From JANRIC01 sp033765345 (GTDB lineage Bacteria > Bacteroidota > Bacteroidia > Cytophagales > Microscillaceae): a DNA stretch of 64,000 nucleotides. The notes under the pieces are model-generated. The model saw nothing but the letters and a program-made list of their open reading frames with translations, had not been told where the DNA came from and searched no databases. A program made the position numbers and the translations under genes. The stretch's first letter is position 1. Every line of letters starts with the position of its first letter. Location: assembly GCA_033765345.1 (NCBI GenBank), contig JANRIC010000044.1, forward strand, positions 1-64,000. Reading direction: 5' to 3'. This document shows positions 55,171-63,395 of this stretch, one piece after another.

Positions 55171-55202
55171 CTTGAAAATCTTCGCCCAATGATTTATTTT
55201 TG
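55171..55202 (+). promoter_or_regulatory. Promoter of the second tandem toxin-antitoxin operon
   Basis: CTTG (55171-55174), 20 bases, TATTTTTG (55195-55202), with ATGATTTATTTTTGTTA conserved letter for letter around the -7 box of the 54334 operon, and GAAAAT just after the -33 box in both. Confidence 0.7.
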
Positions 55203-55243
55203 TTAGAGATGAATTGGAGTATGGAAAACATAAATTGTACAAG

Positions 55244-55474
55244 ATGAAAGTCATTCACATAGATAAGGAAATTCTGGGAGGCACGCCTGTTTTTTATGGG
55301 ACAAGAGTACCCATCAAAAATTTATTTGATTACCTGGAAACCGGAGAAAGCATCGATGAGTTTCTGGATGATTTCCCTACAGTCAAAAAAGAGCAGGTAC
55401 TTAAACTTTTGGAATTATCCCAAAAAATTCTCCAAAACTCAAGCGAAATCCTTCATGAAAATTTTGCTGGATGA
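55244..55474 (+). CDS. DUF433-type antitoxin
   Basis: 76 residues from ATG 55244 (MKVIHIDKEILGGTPVF); upstream TTG or ATG starts at 55214 and 55221 are not in this frame or lack family support. The GGTPVFYGTRVPIKNLFDYLE pattern is the DUF433 winged helix-turn-helix signature. It is found as antitoxin of DUF5615 PIN-like toxins, which is what the next gene encodes; the two overlap by 20 bp. Confidence 0.85.
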   Translation: MKVIHIDKEILGGTPVFYGTRVPIKNLFDYLETGESIDEFLDDFPTVKKEQVLKLLELSQKILQNSSEILHENFAG

Positions 55475-55778
55475 GTGTGTCACACGTAAGCTTAAAAAAA
55501 GCCTTGCGGAGTTTGAGGTATTTACCGTTGCAGAAATGGGATGGGGGGGACTAAAAAATGGTAAGCTGATTCAAAAAACCATTGAAAACAATTTTGATAT
55601 TTTGCTGACCATTGATAAAAATATGGAGTTTCAGCAGAATCTGAATAGTTATCCAGTCACGGTAGTTGTTTTTGATGTTTTAAAAAGTAAAATTGATTTT
55701 TTGGAGGAACTTGTCCCTTTATTCAAAATACAAATCGATCAATACGAAAAAGGGAAGGCTTATCGGCTAAATAAGTGA
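55455..55778 (+). CDS. DUF5615 PIN-like toxin
   Basis: 107 residues from ATG 55455 (MKILLDECVTRKLKK); the longer open frame from 55296 lies over the antitoxin in another frame. The family pattern is clear: LLDECV with D6/E7, AEMGWGGLKNGKLIQ, and ILLTIDKNMEFQQNL. DUF5615 proteins have a PIN-like nuclease fold. Its start overlaps the antitoxin stop by 20 bp. Confidence 0.88.
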   Translation: MKILLDECVTRKLKKSLAEFEVFTVAEMGWGGLKNGKLIQKTIENNFDILLTIDKNMEFQQNLNSYPVTVVVFDVLKSKIDFLEELVPLFKIQIDQYEKGKAYRLNK

Positions 55779-55912
55779 GGATAATTCTTACCCTCTATTC
55801 CAAGTCTTTTGATAAAAATAAAACTTTTTCAAGCGGGAACAGGCACTGTGGGCTAAAGATAACAAGACTATGACTTACGGCCCTTGAGCCGGACAACGAA
55901 AAAATCAGCCAC

Positions 55913-55944
55913 AAAAAAAGCGGGTCAATTTGCCCGCCTTTTCT
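55913..55944 (-). terminator. Terminator of the molybdenum hydroxylase operon
   Basis: On the minus strand a GGCGGGC-aaattga-CCCGCT stem is followed by a run of seven T. It is 36 bases after the last gene of the operon (55980). Confidence 0.75.
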
Positions 55945-55979
55945 ATTATTGAAATCCGAAATTAAAGAAAATACTAGTT

Positions 55980-56825
55980 TTACAAACTATTTAAAGCTCT
56001 TTTTAGGTAGACCTTAGCCAAGTGTTTGCGGTATTCGTTGGAAGCAAAATGATCTCCCAGAACATCCACTCCTTCGGCTGCCTGCTCGGCGGCGACTGCA
56101 ATATTGGTAGCATCCAGGCTCTTGCCTTTGAGGGCGTTTTCTACATTGACATCCCTGAAGGCTTTGGTAGATACCCCTGTAAAAGCCACTTTGATGTTGT
56201 CTATGTGTCCGTTGTTTTTCTCCAGCACTACCGCACAACCCACTATGGCAAAGCGTGAGGCAGGTTGTACAAACTTTACATAAGTAGATTTGCTATGAGT
56301 AGCAGGCATCGGAATGCGAATGCCAGTCAAGATTTCCAGTGGCTCAAGCATGGTCGTAAATAAACCTACAAAAAAATCTGAAGCGGCGATGCTTCGCTCT
56401 CCGTTAGGACCTTTGACTATAATCTCAGCTTCGGTAGCCAACATGCTGGCCGGCCAATCTGCGGCCGGGTCGGCGTGTGCCAGACTTCCGCCAATTGTAC
56501 CCATATTGCGTACCTGTACGTCTCCAATCATATTGGCGGCTTCGGCCAGGATGGGGAGTTTGCTTTGAATCAGCTCTGAAGAGGCGATTTCTTGGTGTGT
56601 TACGCAGGCACCGATCACGATGGTATTGCCTTCTTCACGGATAGAACGAAGCTCAGGAACACGAGAAATGTCAATGAGTTGGGCAGGGGCATTGAGGCGC
56701 AGTTTCATAACAGGGATCAAGCTGTGACCACCTGCCAGGATTTTGGCATCTTCATGGGCTTGTAAAAGGCTGATGGCTTCGTCAACAGAGCCTGCTCTTA
56801 GATATTCAAATTCATTAGGTATCAT
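55980..56825 (-). CDS. FAD-binding medium subunit of a molybdenum hydroxylase (CoxM-like)
   Basis: 281 residues. FAD-binding motifs AGGHSLIPVMKLR (31-43) and NMGTIGGSLAHADPAADWP (107-125) match the CutM/CoxM family; it passes electrons from the Fe-S subunit to the acceptor or quinone. Third in the operon after coxS- and coxL-like genes, 12 bp after coxL. The substrate is uncertain because the large subunit is of the AYRGAGR type. Confidence 0.92.
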   Translation of the reverse strand: MIPNEFEYLRAGSVDEAISLLQAHEDAKILAGGHSLIPVMKLRLNAPAQLIDISRVPELRSIREEGNTIVIGACVTHQEIASSELIQSKLPILAEAANMIGDVQVRNMGTIGGSLAHADPAADWPASMLATEAEIIVKGPNGERSIAASDFFVGLFTTMLEPLEILTGIRIPMPATHSKSTYVKFVQPASRFAIVGCAVVLEKNNGHIDNIKVAFTGVSTKAFRDVNVENALKGKSLDATNIAVAAEQAAEGVDVLGDHFASNEYRKHLAKVYLKRALNSL

Positions 56826-56837
56826 AATTTTTTCAGG

Positions 56838-59228
56838 CTATTTAGAATGCGTGTGACCATTGGATTTTTGTTGCATAGCTCGCCATACTTTTTCAGAAGT
56901 CAGAGGCATAGTAAGGTCTTTGATCCCAAAAGGGGCTAGTGCATCGAGTACGGCATTGACTACGGCAGGCGTAGAACCGATCGTTCCGGCTTCTCCGGCA
57001 CCTTTTACGCCGAGAGGGTTGTGGGGGCAAGGCGTTACTTTGCGTTCAATCTCGAACATAGGCAAATCATCAGCACGTGGCATGGTATAATCCATGTAAG
57101 AACCGTTGAGCAATTGCCCTTGCTCGTCATATACAACACCCTCCAAGAGAGCCTGACTGATTCCTTGAGCTAAACCGCCGTGAATTTGTCCGTCGACAAT
57201 CATTGGATTGACCACGTTACCCACATCATCACAGGCCACAAATCGTTTGAGCGTTACTTTACCCGTTTCGGGGTCTACTTCTACTACGGCGATGTGTGCG
57301 CCGAATGGGTAGGTAAAGTTTGCCGGGTCATAAAAGCTTGAGAAGTCTAGTCCGGGTTCAAGCCCTGCGGGATAATTGTGAGGTACATAAGCGGTCAGGG
57401 ATACCTCACCGAAGGCTACCGATCTGTCAGTCCCTTTGATTGTCCATTTTCCTTCGGCAAACTCTAGGTCGTCTACGGAGGCTTCCAGGAGGTGGGCTGC
57501 GATTTTAGAGCCTTTTTCTATCACTTTTTCAATACTTTTGACAATAGCACTGCCGCCTACAGCGAGGCTGCGCGAGCCGTAAGTACCCATACCAAAGCCT
57601 GTAGATTCGGTATCTCCGTGAACGATATTGACGTGATCCATAGGGATTCCCAGCTTATCGGCTACAATTTGGGCAAAAGTAGTCTCGTGACCTTGCCCGT
57701 GAGAGTGAGAACCTGTAAATACGGTTACTTTTCCGGTAGGCTCTACCCTTACCTGACCGTGTTCATAAAGTCCTGCTCTAGCTCCGAGTGCACCTACTAC
57801 GGCAGAAGGGGCAATTCCACAAGCCTCGATATAGGTCGAGAATCCGATTCCGATTAATTTACCATTTTTACGGCCTTCTTCCTGCTCTTTGCGGAGGTTT
57901 TCGTAGTCTACCATTTCGAGGGCACGCTTGAGTACTGGCTCATAGTTACCGCTATCGTATTGCAAAGCAACCTGGGTCTGATAGCCGGGCTGATTGATCC
58001 CATCAAAAGGAGGAATAAAGTTTTTGAATCGCAACTCGGCCGGATCCATATTCATCTCACGGGCGGCATTGTCAAAAAGTCTTTCCAATAGATAGGTAGC
58101 TTCGGGGCGACCTGCACCACGATAGGCATCTACAGGGGTAGTGTGTGTGAATACCCCAAGTACATTTACATAAATTGCCGGGGTGGAGTATAATCCCTGA
58201 AGTAGAGTACCATATAAATAGGTGGGTACGGCAGGGGCAAAAGTAGAAAGATAAGCTCCTAGATTGGCCACTGTTTTGACGCGAAGCCCCAGAACTTTGC
58301 CGTCTTTGTCGAAGCCAAGCTCTGCTTTGCTGTGGTGATCTCTTCCGTGGGCATCAGTCATAAAGCTTTCGCTTCTTTCGGCAGTCCATTTGACGGGTCT
58401 GCGAATTTTGCCAGAGCACCAGGTTACGAGGGCTTCCTCGATGTAGTGAAAAATTTTGCTACCGAAGCCTCCCCCCACATCTGAAGAAACGACTCTGACC
58501 TTGTGTTCGGGGAGTCCGAGCACAAAAGCAGTCATAAGCAGGCGAACAAGATGGGGATTTTGGGTACTTGTGTAAAGTGTGTATTTGTCGGTACCGGGTT
58601 CATAATGCCCAATGGCAGAGCGAGGTTCTATGGCATTGGGGGCGAGCCTTTGGTTCTCGAATTCGAGCGTAGTGATGTGATAGGCATTGGCCAGGGCTGC
58701 ATCCGTAGCAGATTGGTCGCCCAGTTCCCAGTCAAAACAAAGGTTGTTTGGAGCATCGTCGTGTACCAAAGGAGCTCCATCTTGGATAGCCTGGGCTGCA
58801 AAGATAGCAGGTTCGTGCTCTTCGTACTCGATTTCAACCAGTTCGGCGGCATCTTTGGCGAGGGCTTTAGTTTCTGCAATCACGATGGCTACGGCATCAC
58901 CCATAAATCTTACCTTGTCTTTGACCAGCAGCGGGTGAGGTGGTTCTTTCATGGTTTCTCCGGTGCGGAAATTGACCTGCCAGCCGGTAGGTACGCCTCC
59001 AATACCAGCCTCGGCAATATCTTTACCCGTAAAAACAGCCACTACGCCTTCCATCGCTAGAGCGGCGGAAACATCAATATGTGTGATCGTAGCGTGGGCA
59101 AAAGGGCTACGCAAGATATAGGCATGGGTCATTTGGGGCAAAATCACATCATCTGTGTACTTGCCCTGGCCGGTGATAAAACGCTTATCTTCAATTCTTT
59201 TGACGGGTTGCCCGATCATACTAGCCAT
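56838..59228 (-). CDS. Molybdopterin-binding large subunit, CoxL-like form II
   Basis: 796 residues, binds the MCD molybdenum cofactor. The active-site loop is AYRGAGRPEATYLLE (starting 368). Genuine Mo/Cu CO dehydrogenases (form I) have AYXCSFR with the copper-binding cysteine; form II enzymes have AYRGAGR, as here, and their substrates are mostly unknown. Other family motifs: GGFGSKIFHY, GQGHETTFAQI, GVKGAGEAGTIGS with the catalytic Glu near the C-terminus. It overlaps the small-subunit gene by 8 bp. Annotation as a CO oxidiser is not supported. Confidence 0.93.
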   Translation of the reverse strand: MASMIGQPVKRIEDKRFITGQGKYTDDVILPQMTHAYILRSPFAHATITHIDVSAALAMEGVVAVFTGKDIAEAGIGGVPTGWQVNFRTGETMKEPPHPLLVKDKVRFMGDAVAIVIAETKALAKDAAELVEIEYEEHEPAIFAAQAIQDGAPLVHDDAPNNLCFDWELGDQSATDAALANAYHITTLEFENQRLAPNAIEPRSAIGHYEPGTDKYTLYTSTQNPHLVRLLMTAFVLGLPEHKVRVVSSDVGGGFGSKIFHYIEEALVTWCSGKIRRPVKWTAERSESFMTDAHGRDHHSKAELGFDKDGKVLGLRVKTVANLGAYLSTFAPAVPTYLYGTLLQGLYSTPAIYVNVLGVFTHTTPVDAYRGAGRPEATYLLERLFDNAAREMNMDPAELRFKNFIPPFDGINQPGYQTQVALQYDSGNYEPVLKRALEMVDYENLRKEQEEGRKNGKLIGIGFSTYIEACGIAPSAVVGALGARAGLYEHGQVRVEPTGKVTVFTGSHSHGQGHETTFAQIVADKLGIPMDHVNIVHGDTESTGFGMGTYGSRSLAVGGSAIVKSIEKVIEKGSKIAAHLLEASVDDLEFAEGKWTIKGTDRSVAFGEVSLTAYVPHNYPAGLEPGLDFSSFYDPANFTYPFGAHIAVVEVDPETGKVTLKRFVACDDVGNVVNPMIVDGQIHGGLAQGISQALLEGVVYDEQGQLLNGSYMDYTMPRADDLPMFEIERKVTPCPHNPLGVKGAGEAGTIGSTPAVVNAVLDALAPFGIKDLTMPLTSEKVWRAMQQKSNGHTHSK

Positions 59229-59706
59229 GGGTCACCTCCTCTCTCATTTTCGCTGCGGCAAATTGAATCGCTCTGACAATATTGTGATAGCCTGTACAAC
59301 GACAGAGATTACCCTCAAGGGCGTGGCGGATTTCGGTTTCGCTAGGGTTGGGGTTTTTTCCTAGAAGATCGAGAGCTGACATGATCATACCGGGAGTACA
59401 AAAGCCGCATTGTAGGCCGTGTTCTTCATGAAAGCCTTCCTGTAATGGATGTAGCGCATCATTTTCGGCAAGCCCTTCAATGGTGGTGATGTGGGCTCCG
59501 TCTGCCTGAACGGCCAGCATGGTGCATGATTTGACAGCTTTTCCATCTACAATTACTGTGCAGGCTCCGCACCCACTGGTATCACAGCCGACGTGCGTGC
59601 CTGTAAGTCTGAGTTCGTCGCGAAGGAAATACACCAAAAGTTGGCGGGCATCAACTTCACGCTGATAAGATTTTGAGTTTACATTTACATGAATAGGGAT
59701 TCCCAT
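59221..59706 (-). CDS. 2Fe-2S small subunit of a molybdenum hydroxylase (CoxS-like)
   Basis: 161 residues with two [2Fe-2S] clusters: C41, C46, C49, C61 in the plant-ferredoxin-like domain (GCDTSGCGACTV) and C100, C103, C135, C137 in the helical domain (QCGFCTPGM, LCRCTGY). First gene of the operon; the order S-L-M differs from the M-S-L order of the classical cox cluster. Its stop overlaps the large subunit start by 8 bp. Confidence 0.94.
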   Translation of the reverse strand: MGIPIHVNVNSKSYQREVDARQLLVYFLRDELRLTGTHVGCDTSGCGACTVIVDGKAVKSCTMLAVQADGAHITTIEGLAENDALHPLQEGFHEEHGLQCGFCTPGMIMSALDLLGKNPNPSETEIRHALEGNLCRCTGYHNIVRAIQFAAAKMREEVTHG

Positions 59707-60058
59707 AGAATTCAGAGATTTATTAGATTGAAAATAAATTTATTATTTAGATAAATGGCAAATAGTCTTTCTTAGAATTTATAATAAGATTATTATAATG
59801 ATAAATAGTATTTATCGGTGTAACAATGTAACAGGAAAATATATAATTATGCAAGTTTTTTTTGGTAATTTTTAGGATTTTTACAATAATATAGATTGAT
59901 TAAAAATTAAAAAATAGTAGATTCGCCCAATTCAAGAATGATTTTGATTTTCTACATTTGTATGCAGAAAAGATAAAAGCTCTTTGAACACAAATTTGGA
60001 ATAATCATTGCAAAAGTGCAGGTATGGGATTTTAATTTCAGGTCTTATGTGATACGGT
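59707..60058. other. AT-rich divergent intergenic region
   Basis: 352 bases. TACATTTG at 59953-59960 is a -7 box candidate for the DUF4846 gene, with a leader near 90 bases. No convincing promoter is seen for the coxS-side. No gene is visible. Confidence 0.4.
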
Positions 60059-60931
60059 ATGCCTTTGATGAAATTAAGTATTTATTTCTGTTGGTTTACA
60101 CTGCTAAGAATCGTTTTGGAGTACCCGCTATTAGCCCAGGTACATTCCAATCCTGAAAAGTCGGTTCTTCGGACTTTTGATTGGCGTTTTTCCCTGCCTT
60201 CAAGTATTTCTGATATTCCCCTCCCCGCCGGATTTGAAAGGCAATATACATCTGTAGGATCTTATGCTTCCTATTTGCAAAACCTTTGTCTTAGATCAGA
60301 TACGATCATTTATTTGCACAATGGACAAAAAAAGCCCAATCAAAGTTTTGGATTTATGGTAGTAGACCTGGATGTTGGGGAGAAGAACCTACAACAATGC
60401 GCTGACGCCGTTATCCGATTGCGTTCTGAATATTTATTTGCTACAAAACAATTTGGAGGGATTCATTTTAATTTTTCTAGTGGGCATACGGCTTATTACA
60501 CACAATGGAGACAAGGCTATAGGGCTAAAATCACACAAAAAGAGGTACATTGGGTGAAAGAAGCCGACTTTGACGATTCTTACCAAAGTTTTAGAGAGTA
60601 TCTCGATTTGGTCTTTAATTATGCAGGTTCTTGGTCATTGGAGAGGGAGTTGAGCACCATTAGCGATATTCAAGACATGCAAATAGGTGATGTGCTGATC
60701 CGGGGGGCTTTTCCGGGGCATGTCATGTTGGTCGTAGATATGGCTAGGCATACTGAATCAGGAGAAATACTCTTTTTATTGGCGCAGAGTGCCCGGCCGG
60801 CGCAAGATTTCCATATTGTAAAAAATCGTTCGGATTTGTTTTTAAACCCCTGGTATAGTCTGGATGCATTAAATACACAATTAGAAATAGAAGAATGGAC
60901 ATTTTACAAAGACAGTTTGAAAAGATTTTAA
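60059..60931 (+). CDS. Secreted DUF4846-domain protein
   Basis: 290 residues. N-terminal signal-like hydrophobic stretch (about 5-25). Mature part begins with a short linker, then the DUF4846 pattern IPLPAGFERQYTSVGSYASYLQNL, a conserved YLHNGQKKPNQ, VVDLDVGEKNLQQCADAVIRLRSEYL and GIHFNFSSGH. Function unknown; the family is widespread in Bacteroidota and may act on the cell envelope. Only 2 bp separate it from the lipoprotein gene downstream. A start at the internal ATG 60068 is possible. Confidence 0.85.
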   Translation: MPLMKLSIYFCWFTLLRIVLEYPLLAQVHSNPEKSVLRTFDWRFSLPSSISDIPLPAGFERQYTSVGSYASYLQNLCLRSDTIIYLHNGQKKPNQSFGFMVVDLDVGEKNLQQCADAVIRLRSEYLFATKQFGGIHFNFSSGHTAYYTQWRQGYRAKITQKEVHWVKEADFDDSYQSFREYLDLVFNYAGSWSLERELSTISDIQDMQIGDVLIRGAFPGHVMLVVDMARHTESGEILFLLAQSARPAQDFHIVKNRSDLFLNPWYSLDALNTQLEIEEWTFYKDSLKRF

Positions 60932-60933
60932 CA

Positions 60934-62037
60934 ATGAAAAAACATTACAACCTCACCCGTCTGGCATTGATGTGCTTATTATTTGCTTGTAATACTGGCG
61001 GTAATCAGCAAAACGAACAAGGACCGGACTCCACTCAAATCAAGACCGTCAAGGAAACAAGCGTTCGGGAAGCAGATATTCCCAATGCGCTGGAAAATTT
61101 TGACAAAACTTTTGTCGGTAAATTGGGAGATGCTCAGGTACACATGAATTTGAGAAGATATGGAAGCAATCTTTCAGGTACATTATGGTTCTTAAATAGC
61201 TTGGAGGAGTTATACTTCAAAGGAATTCTTCAAGATGAGGGCAACAATTTTGCACTCACCATCCAAGACAAAAAAGGAGCTAATGCCGGAGAATTTATCG
61301 GCTTGCTGGATGAGTCTAAAGGCATCAGTGGTAAATGGAAAGACAGCCAAGGTGTGGAAAAAGACTTTAACCTTGCATCTTTCCAAGGAGTGAGCATTGA
61401 AAATATCAAGGTAGACGATCTAGAGCTCAATCAGGATTCTAATGATGGAAAACGCAGACTGCGTATTACATATCCTCAACTGCTAGGTATCAAAGATGAA
61501 AAAGTCTCAAATAAAGTCAATAATGACATAGAATACTATTTTGAAGAATATACCCTGCTGGATAGTATTGACGTACCTACGCTTGAATTCAGCGAAGATG
61601 TCAAGTTTGAAGTGACTTTTATGGGCAACGATCTGATTAGTATTTGTAAAAATCATCATCTCTCCAAAAATAAAGATACCCATATTTTTGAAGACTCACA
61701 CGGGATTAATATCAACTTTAAAAGGGGGAAAATCTATGAAATTCAGGATTTGTTTAAACCCAATGCCTTGGATCAGTTGAATGCCATGATTATTGCCAGA
61801 ATTGACAAATCCTGTGGAGGAGCTCTTTCTGAAAAAGATCTTCAGAAATGTAAACTACAAGCTCACGAAAGTAATTCTTTTTCATTAAGCAAAAAAAATC
61901 AAAATATTACTTTTCATCTGACCGAACGACTACCTTATAAATACCGAGGTTGCGGTTACGTGCGTATTTCTTATGAAGAATTGAAAGAATACTTTAACCC
62001 CAGCGGCCCGTTAAAAGATTTATTGCCAAAATCTTAA
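60934..62037 (+). CDS. Lipoprotein with DUF3298-like C-terminus
   Basis: 367 residues from ATG 60934; an earlier start at 60895 would lie inside the previous gene. Lipobox LFAC with lipidated C19. The C-terminal part (about 190-360) resembles DUF3298/RsiV-type domains: DVKFEVTFMGNDLISI, IYEIQDLFKPNALDQLN, FHLTERLPYKYRGCGYVRISYEELKEYF. It is the second gene of an operon with the DUF4846 gene (2-bp gap), so the pair may act together in the envelope. A strong terminator follows. Confidence 0.8.
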   Translation: MKKHYNLTRLALMCLLFACNTGGNQQNEQGPDSTQIKTVKETSVREADIPNALENFDKTFVGKLGDAQVHMNLRRYGSNLSGTLWFLNSLEELYFKGILQDEGNNFALTIQDKKGANAGEFIGLLDESKGISGKWKDSQGVEKDFNLASFQGVSIENIKVDDLELNQDSNDGKRRLRITYPQLLGIKDEKVSNKVNNDIEYYFEEYTLLDSIDVPTLEFSEDVKFEVTFMGNDLISICKNHHLSKNKDTHIFEDSHGININFKRGKIYEIQDLFKPNALDQLNAMIIARIDKSCGGALSEKDLQKCKLQAHESNSFSLSKKNQNITFHLTERLPYKYRGCGYVRISYEELKEYFNPSGPLKDLLPKS

Positions 62038-62044
62038 CATGCGT

Positions 62045-62090
62045 AAAAAGACAGCCAACAAAGATACGTTTGTCGGCTGTCTTTTTTTTT
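62045..62090 (+). terminator. Rho-independent terminator of the DUF4846-lipoprotein operon
   Basis: A long hairpin AAAAGACAGCC-aacaaagatacgtttgt-CGGCTGTCTTTT, with further pairing in the loop, followed by a long T-run. Confidence 0.85.
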
Positions 62091-62132
62091 CAAAAAAATC
62101 CCCTGAAATGCTCAATAAATACTGACTTTTCC

Positions 62133-62140
62133 TATATTTG
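62133..62140 (+). promoter_or_regulatory. Possible -7 box of rplS
   Basis: TATATTTG matches TANNTTTG, 37 bases before the rplS start. No TTTG at -33 spacing is visible. Confidence 0.4.
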
Positions 62141-62176
62141 CATTCCTTTTCCGATAAAACCGAATTACGAGAAGTC

Positions 62177-62530
62177 ATGAACGAATTTATAAAATTACTA
62201 GAAGTTGAATATCAAGACGTTAGAAAGAATATTCCTGATTTTAAATCCGGAGACACGATCAATGTGCACGTGAAAATCAGAGAAGGTAGCAAGCAAAGAA
62301 TTCAACAGTTTAAGGGAATTGTAATCCAAAGAAAAAATCGCGGTACCAACGGTGAAACCTTTACTGTAAGAAAAGTATCCAGCGGCATAGGTGTAGAAAG
62401 AATATTTCCTATTCTCTCGCCCAACATCGATAAAATCGAAGTAATGCGCAAAGGTTTTGTACGTCGTGCTCGTTTATTTTACCTCAGAGGGCTAAAAGGT
62501 AAAGCTGCCCGTATCCGCGAGAAAAAATAA
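62177..62530 (+). CDS. rplS: 50S ribosomal protein L19
   Basis: 117 residues from ATG 62177 (MNEFIKLLEVEYQ); a frame from TTG 62138 adds a sequence without support. Conserved L19 features: FKSGDTINVHVKIREG, RIQQFKGIVIQRKNRG, VERIFP, and VRRARLFYLRGLKGKAARIRE. Sits at the 30S-50S interface. Transcribed alone here rather than with trmD and rimM. Confidence 0.97.
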   Translation: MNEFIKLLEVEYQDVRKNIPDFKSGDTINVHVKIREGSKQRIQQFKGIVIQRKNRGTNGETFTVRKVSSGIGVERIFPILSPNIDKIEVMRKGFVRRARLFYLRGLKGKAARIREKK

Positions 62531-62618
62531 TACCTCCACATGATCTGATCAGGGTACAGGTCTTTATCTTAAGGAATTGTACACTGATCTTTTTTTATAT
62601 CAAATCTTATTCCTCCCC

Positions 62619-63395
62619 ATGAATATGATTCATTTTCATAAATATCAAGGTACTGGCAATGATTTTATCCTGATTGATAATCGTGATTTGTCATTTGATC
62701 TGCAAAATCAGCCCTTAATCCGACATTTATGCCATCGCCGTTTTGGGGTTGGAGCTGACGGTCTAATCTTACTTGAGCACGCACTTGGGTATGACTTTAA
62801 GATGGTCTATTTCAATGCTGATGGAAGCGAGGGTTCTATGTGTGGCAATGGGGGGCGTTGTACGGTTCGCTTTGCAGAATCGTTAGGGCTTTTTCGCCAC
62901 AAAACCCACTTTTTGGCCATAGACGGACCGCACGAAGCTTTTGTCAATGATCAAAAAATATCGCTCAAAATGATTGATGTCAGTGAGATAGAGCAACAAG
63001 AGGCGTATTATTTTCTCAATACCGGCTCACCTCATTATGTGGAATCAGTTCAAGACCTAGAAAATTTCCCTGTTTTTCAACGAGGGAAAGCCATTCGATA
63101 CAGTAAACTTTTTGCTGACGAAGGTACGAATGTGAATTTTGTGGAATCTCTGGGGGATCATCAACTATTTGTCAGGACTTATGAAAGAGGTGTAGAAGAT
63201 GAAACATTTTCCTGTGGAACAGGCGTGACTGCTTGTGCTTTGGTCTTCCACCAAAAAGGAATGATGTCTCCTATTCGTATCAAAACCCTTGGGGGTGATT
63301 TAGAGGTTTCCTTTGAATATAAAGATGGTGTATATCAGCATATTTTTTTATCAGGCCCCGCAGAAAAAGTTTTCGAGGGTTTTGTTTCCATTTAA
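62619..63395 (+). CDS. dapF: Diaminopimelate epimerase
   Basis: 258 residues from ATG 62619 (MNMIHFHKYQGTGNDF). The two catalytic cysteines are C75 (SMCGNGGRC) and C199 (SCGTGVTA), which interconvert LL- and meso-diaminopimelate for lysine and peptidoglycan synthesis. Family landmarks GNDFILID, NADGSEGSMCGNG and LGGDLEV are present. Its last 4 bases overlap the end of the convergent cysteine desulfurase gene. Confidence 0.95.
   Translation: MNMIHFHKYQGTGNDFILIDNRDLSFDLQNQPLIRHLCHRRFGVGADGLILLEHALGYDFKMVYFNADGSEGSMCGNGGRCTVRFAESLGLFRHKTHFLAIDGPHEAFVNDQKISLKMIDVSEIEQQEAYYFLNTGSPHYVESVQDLENFPVFQRGKAIRYSKLFADEGTNVNFVESLGDHQLFVRTYERGVEDETFSCGTGVTACALVFHQKGMMSPIRIKTLGGDLEVSFEYKDGVYQHIFLSGPAEKVFEGFVSI

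Noticed and set aside
56838..59706. True aerobic CO dehydrogenase
   Set aside because: The large subunit has AYRGAGR, not the copper-site AYXCSFR.
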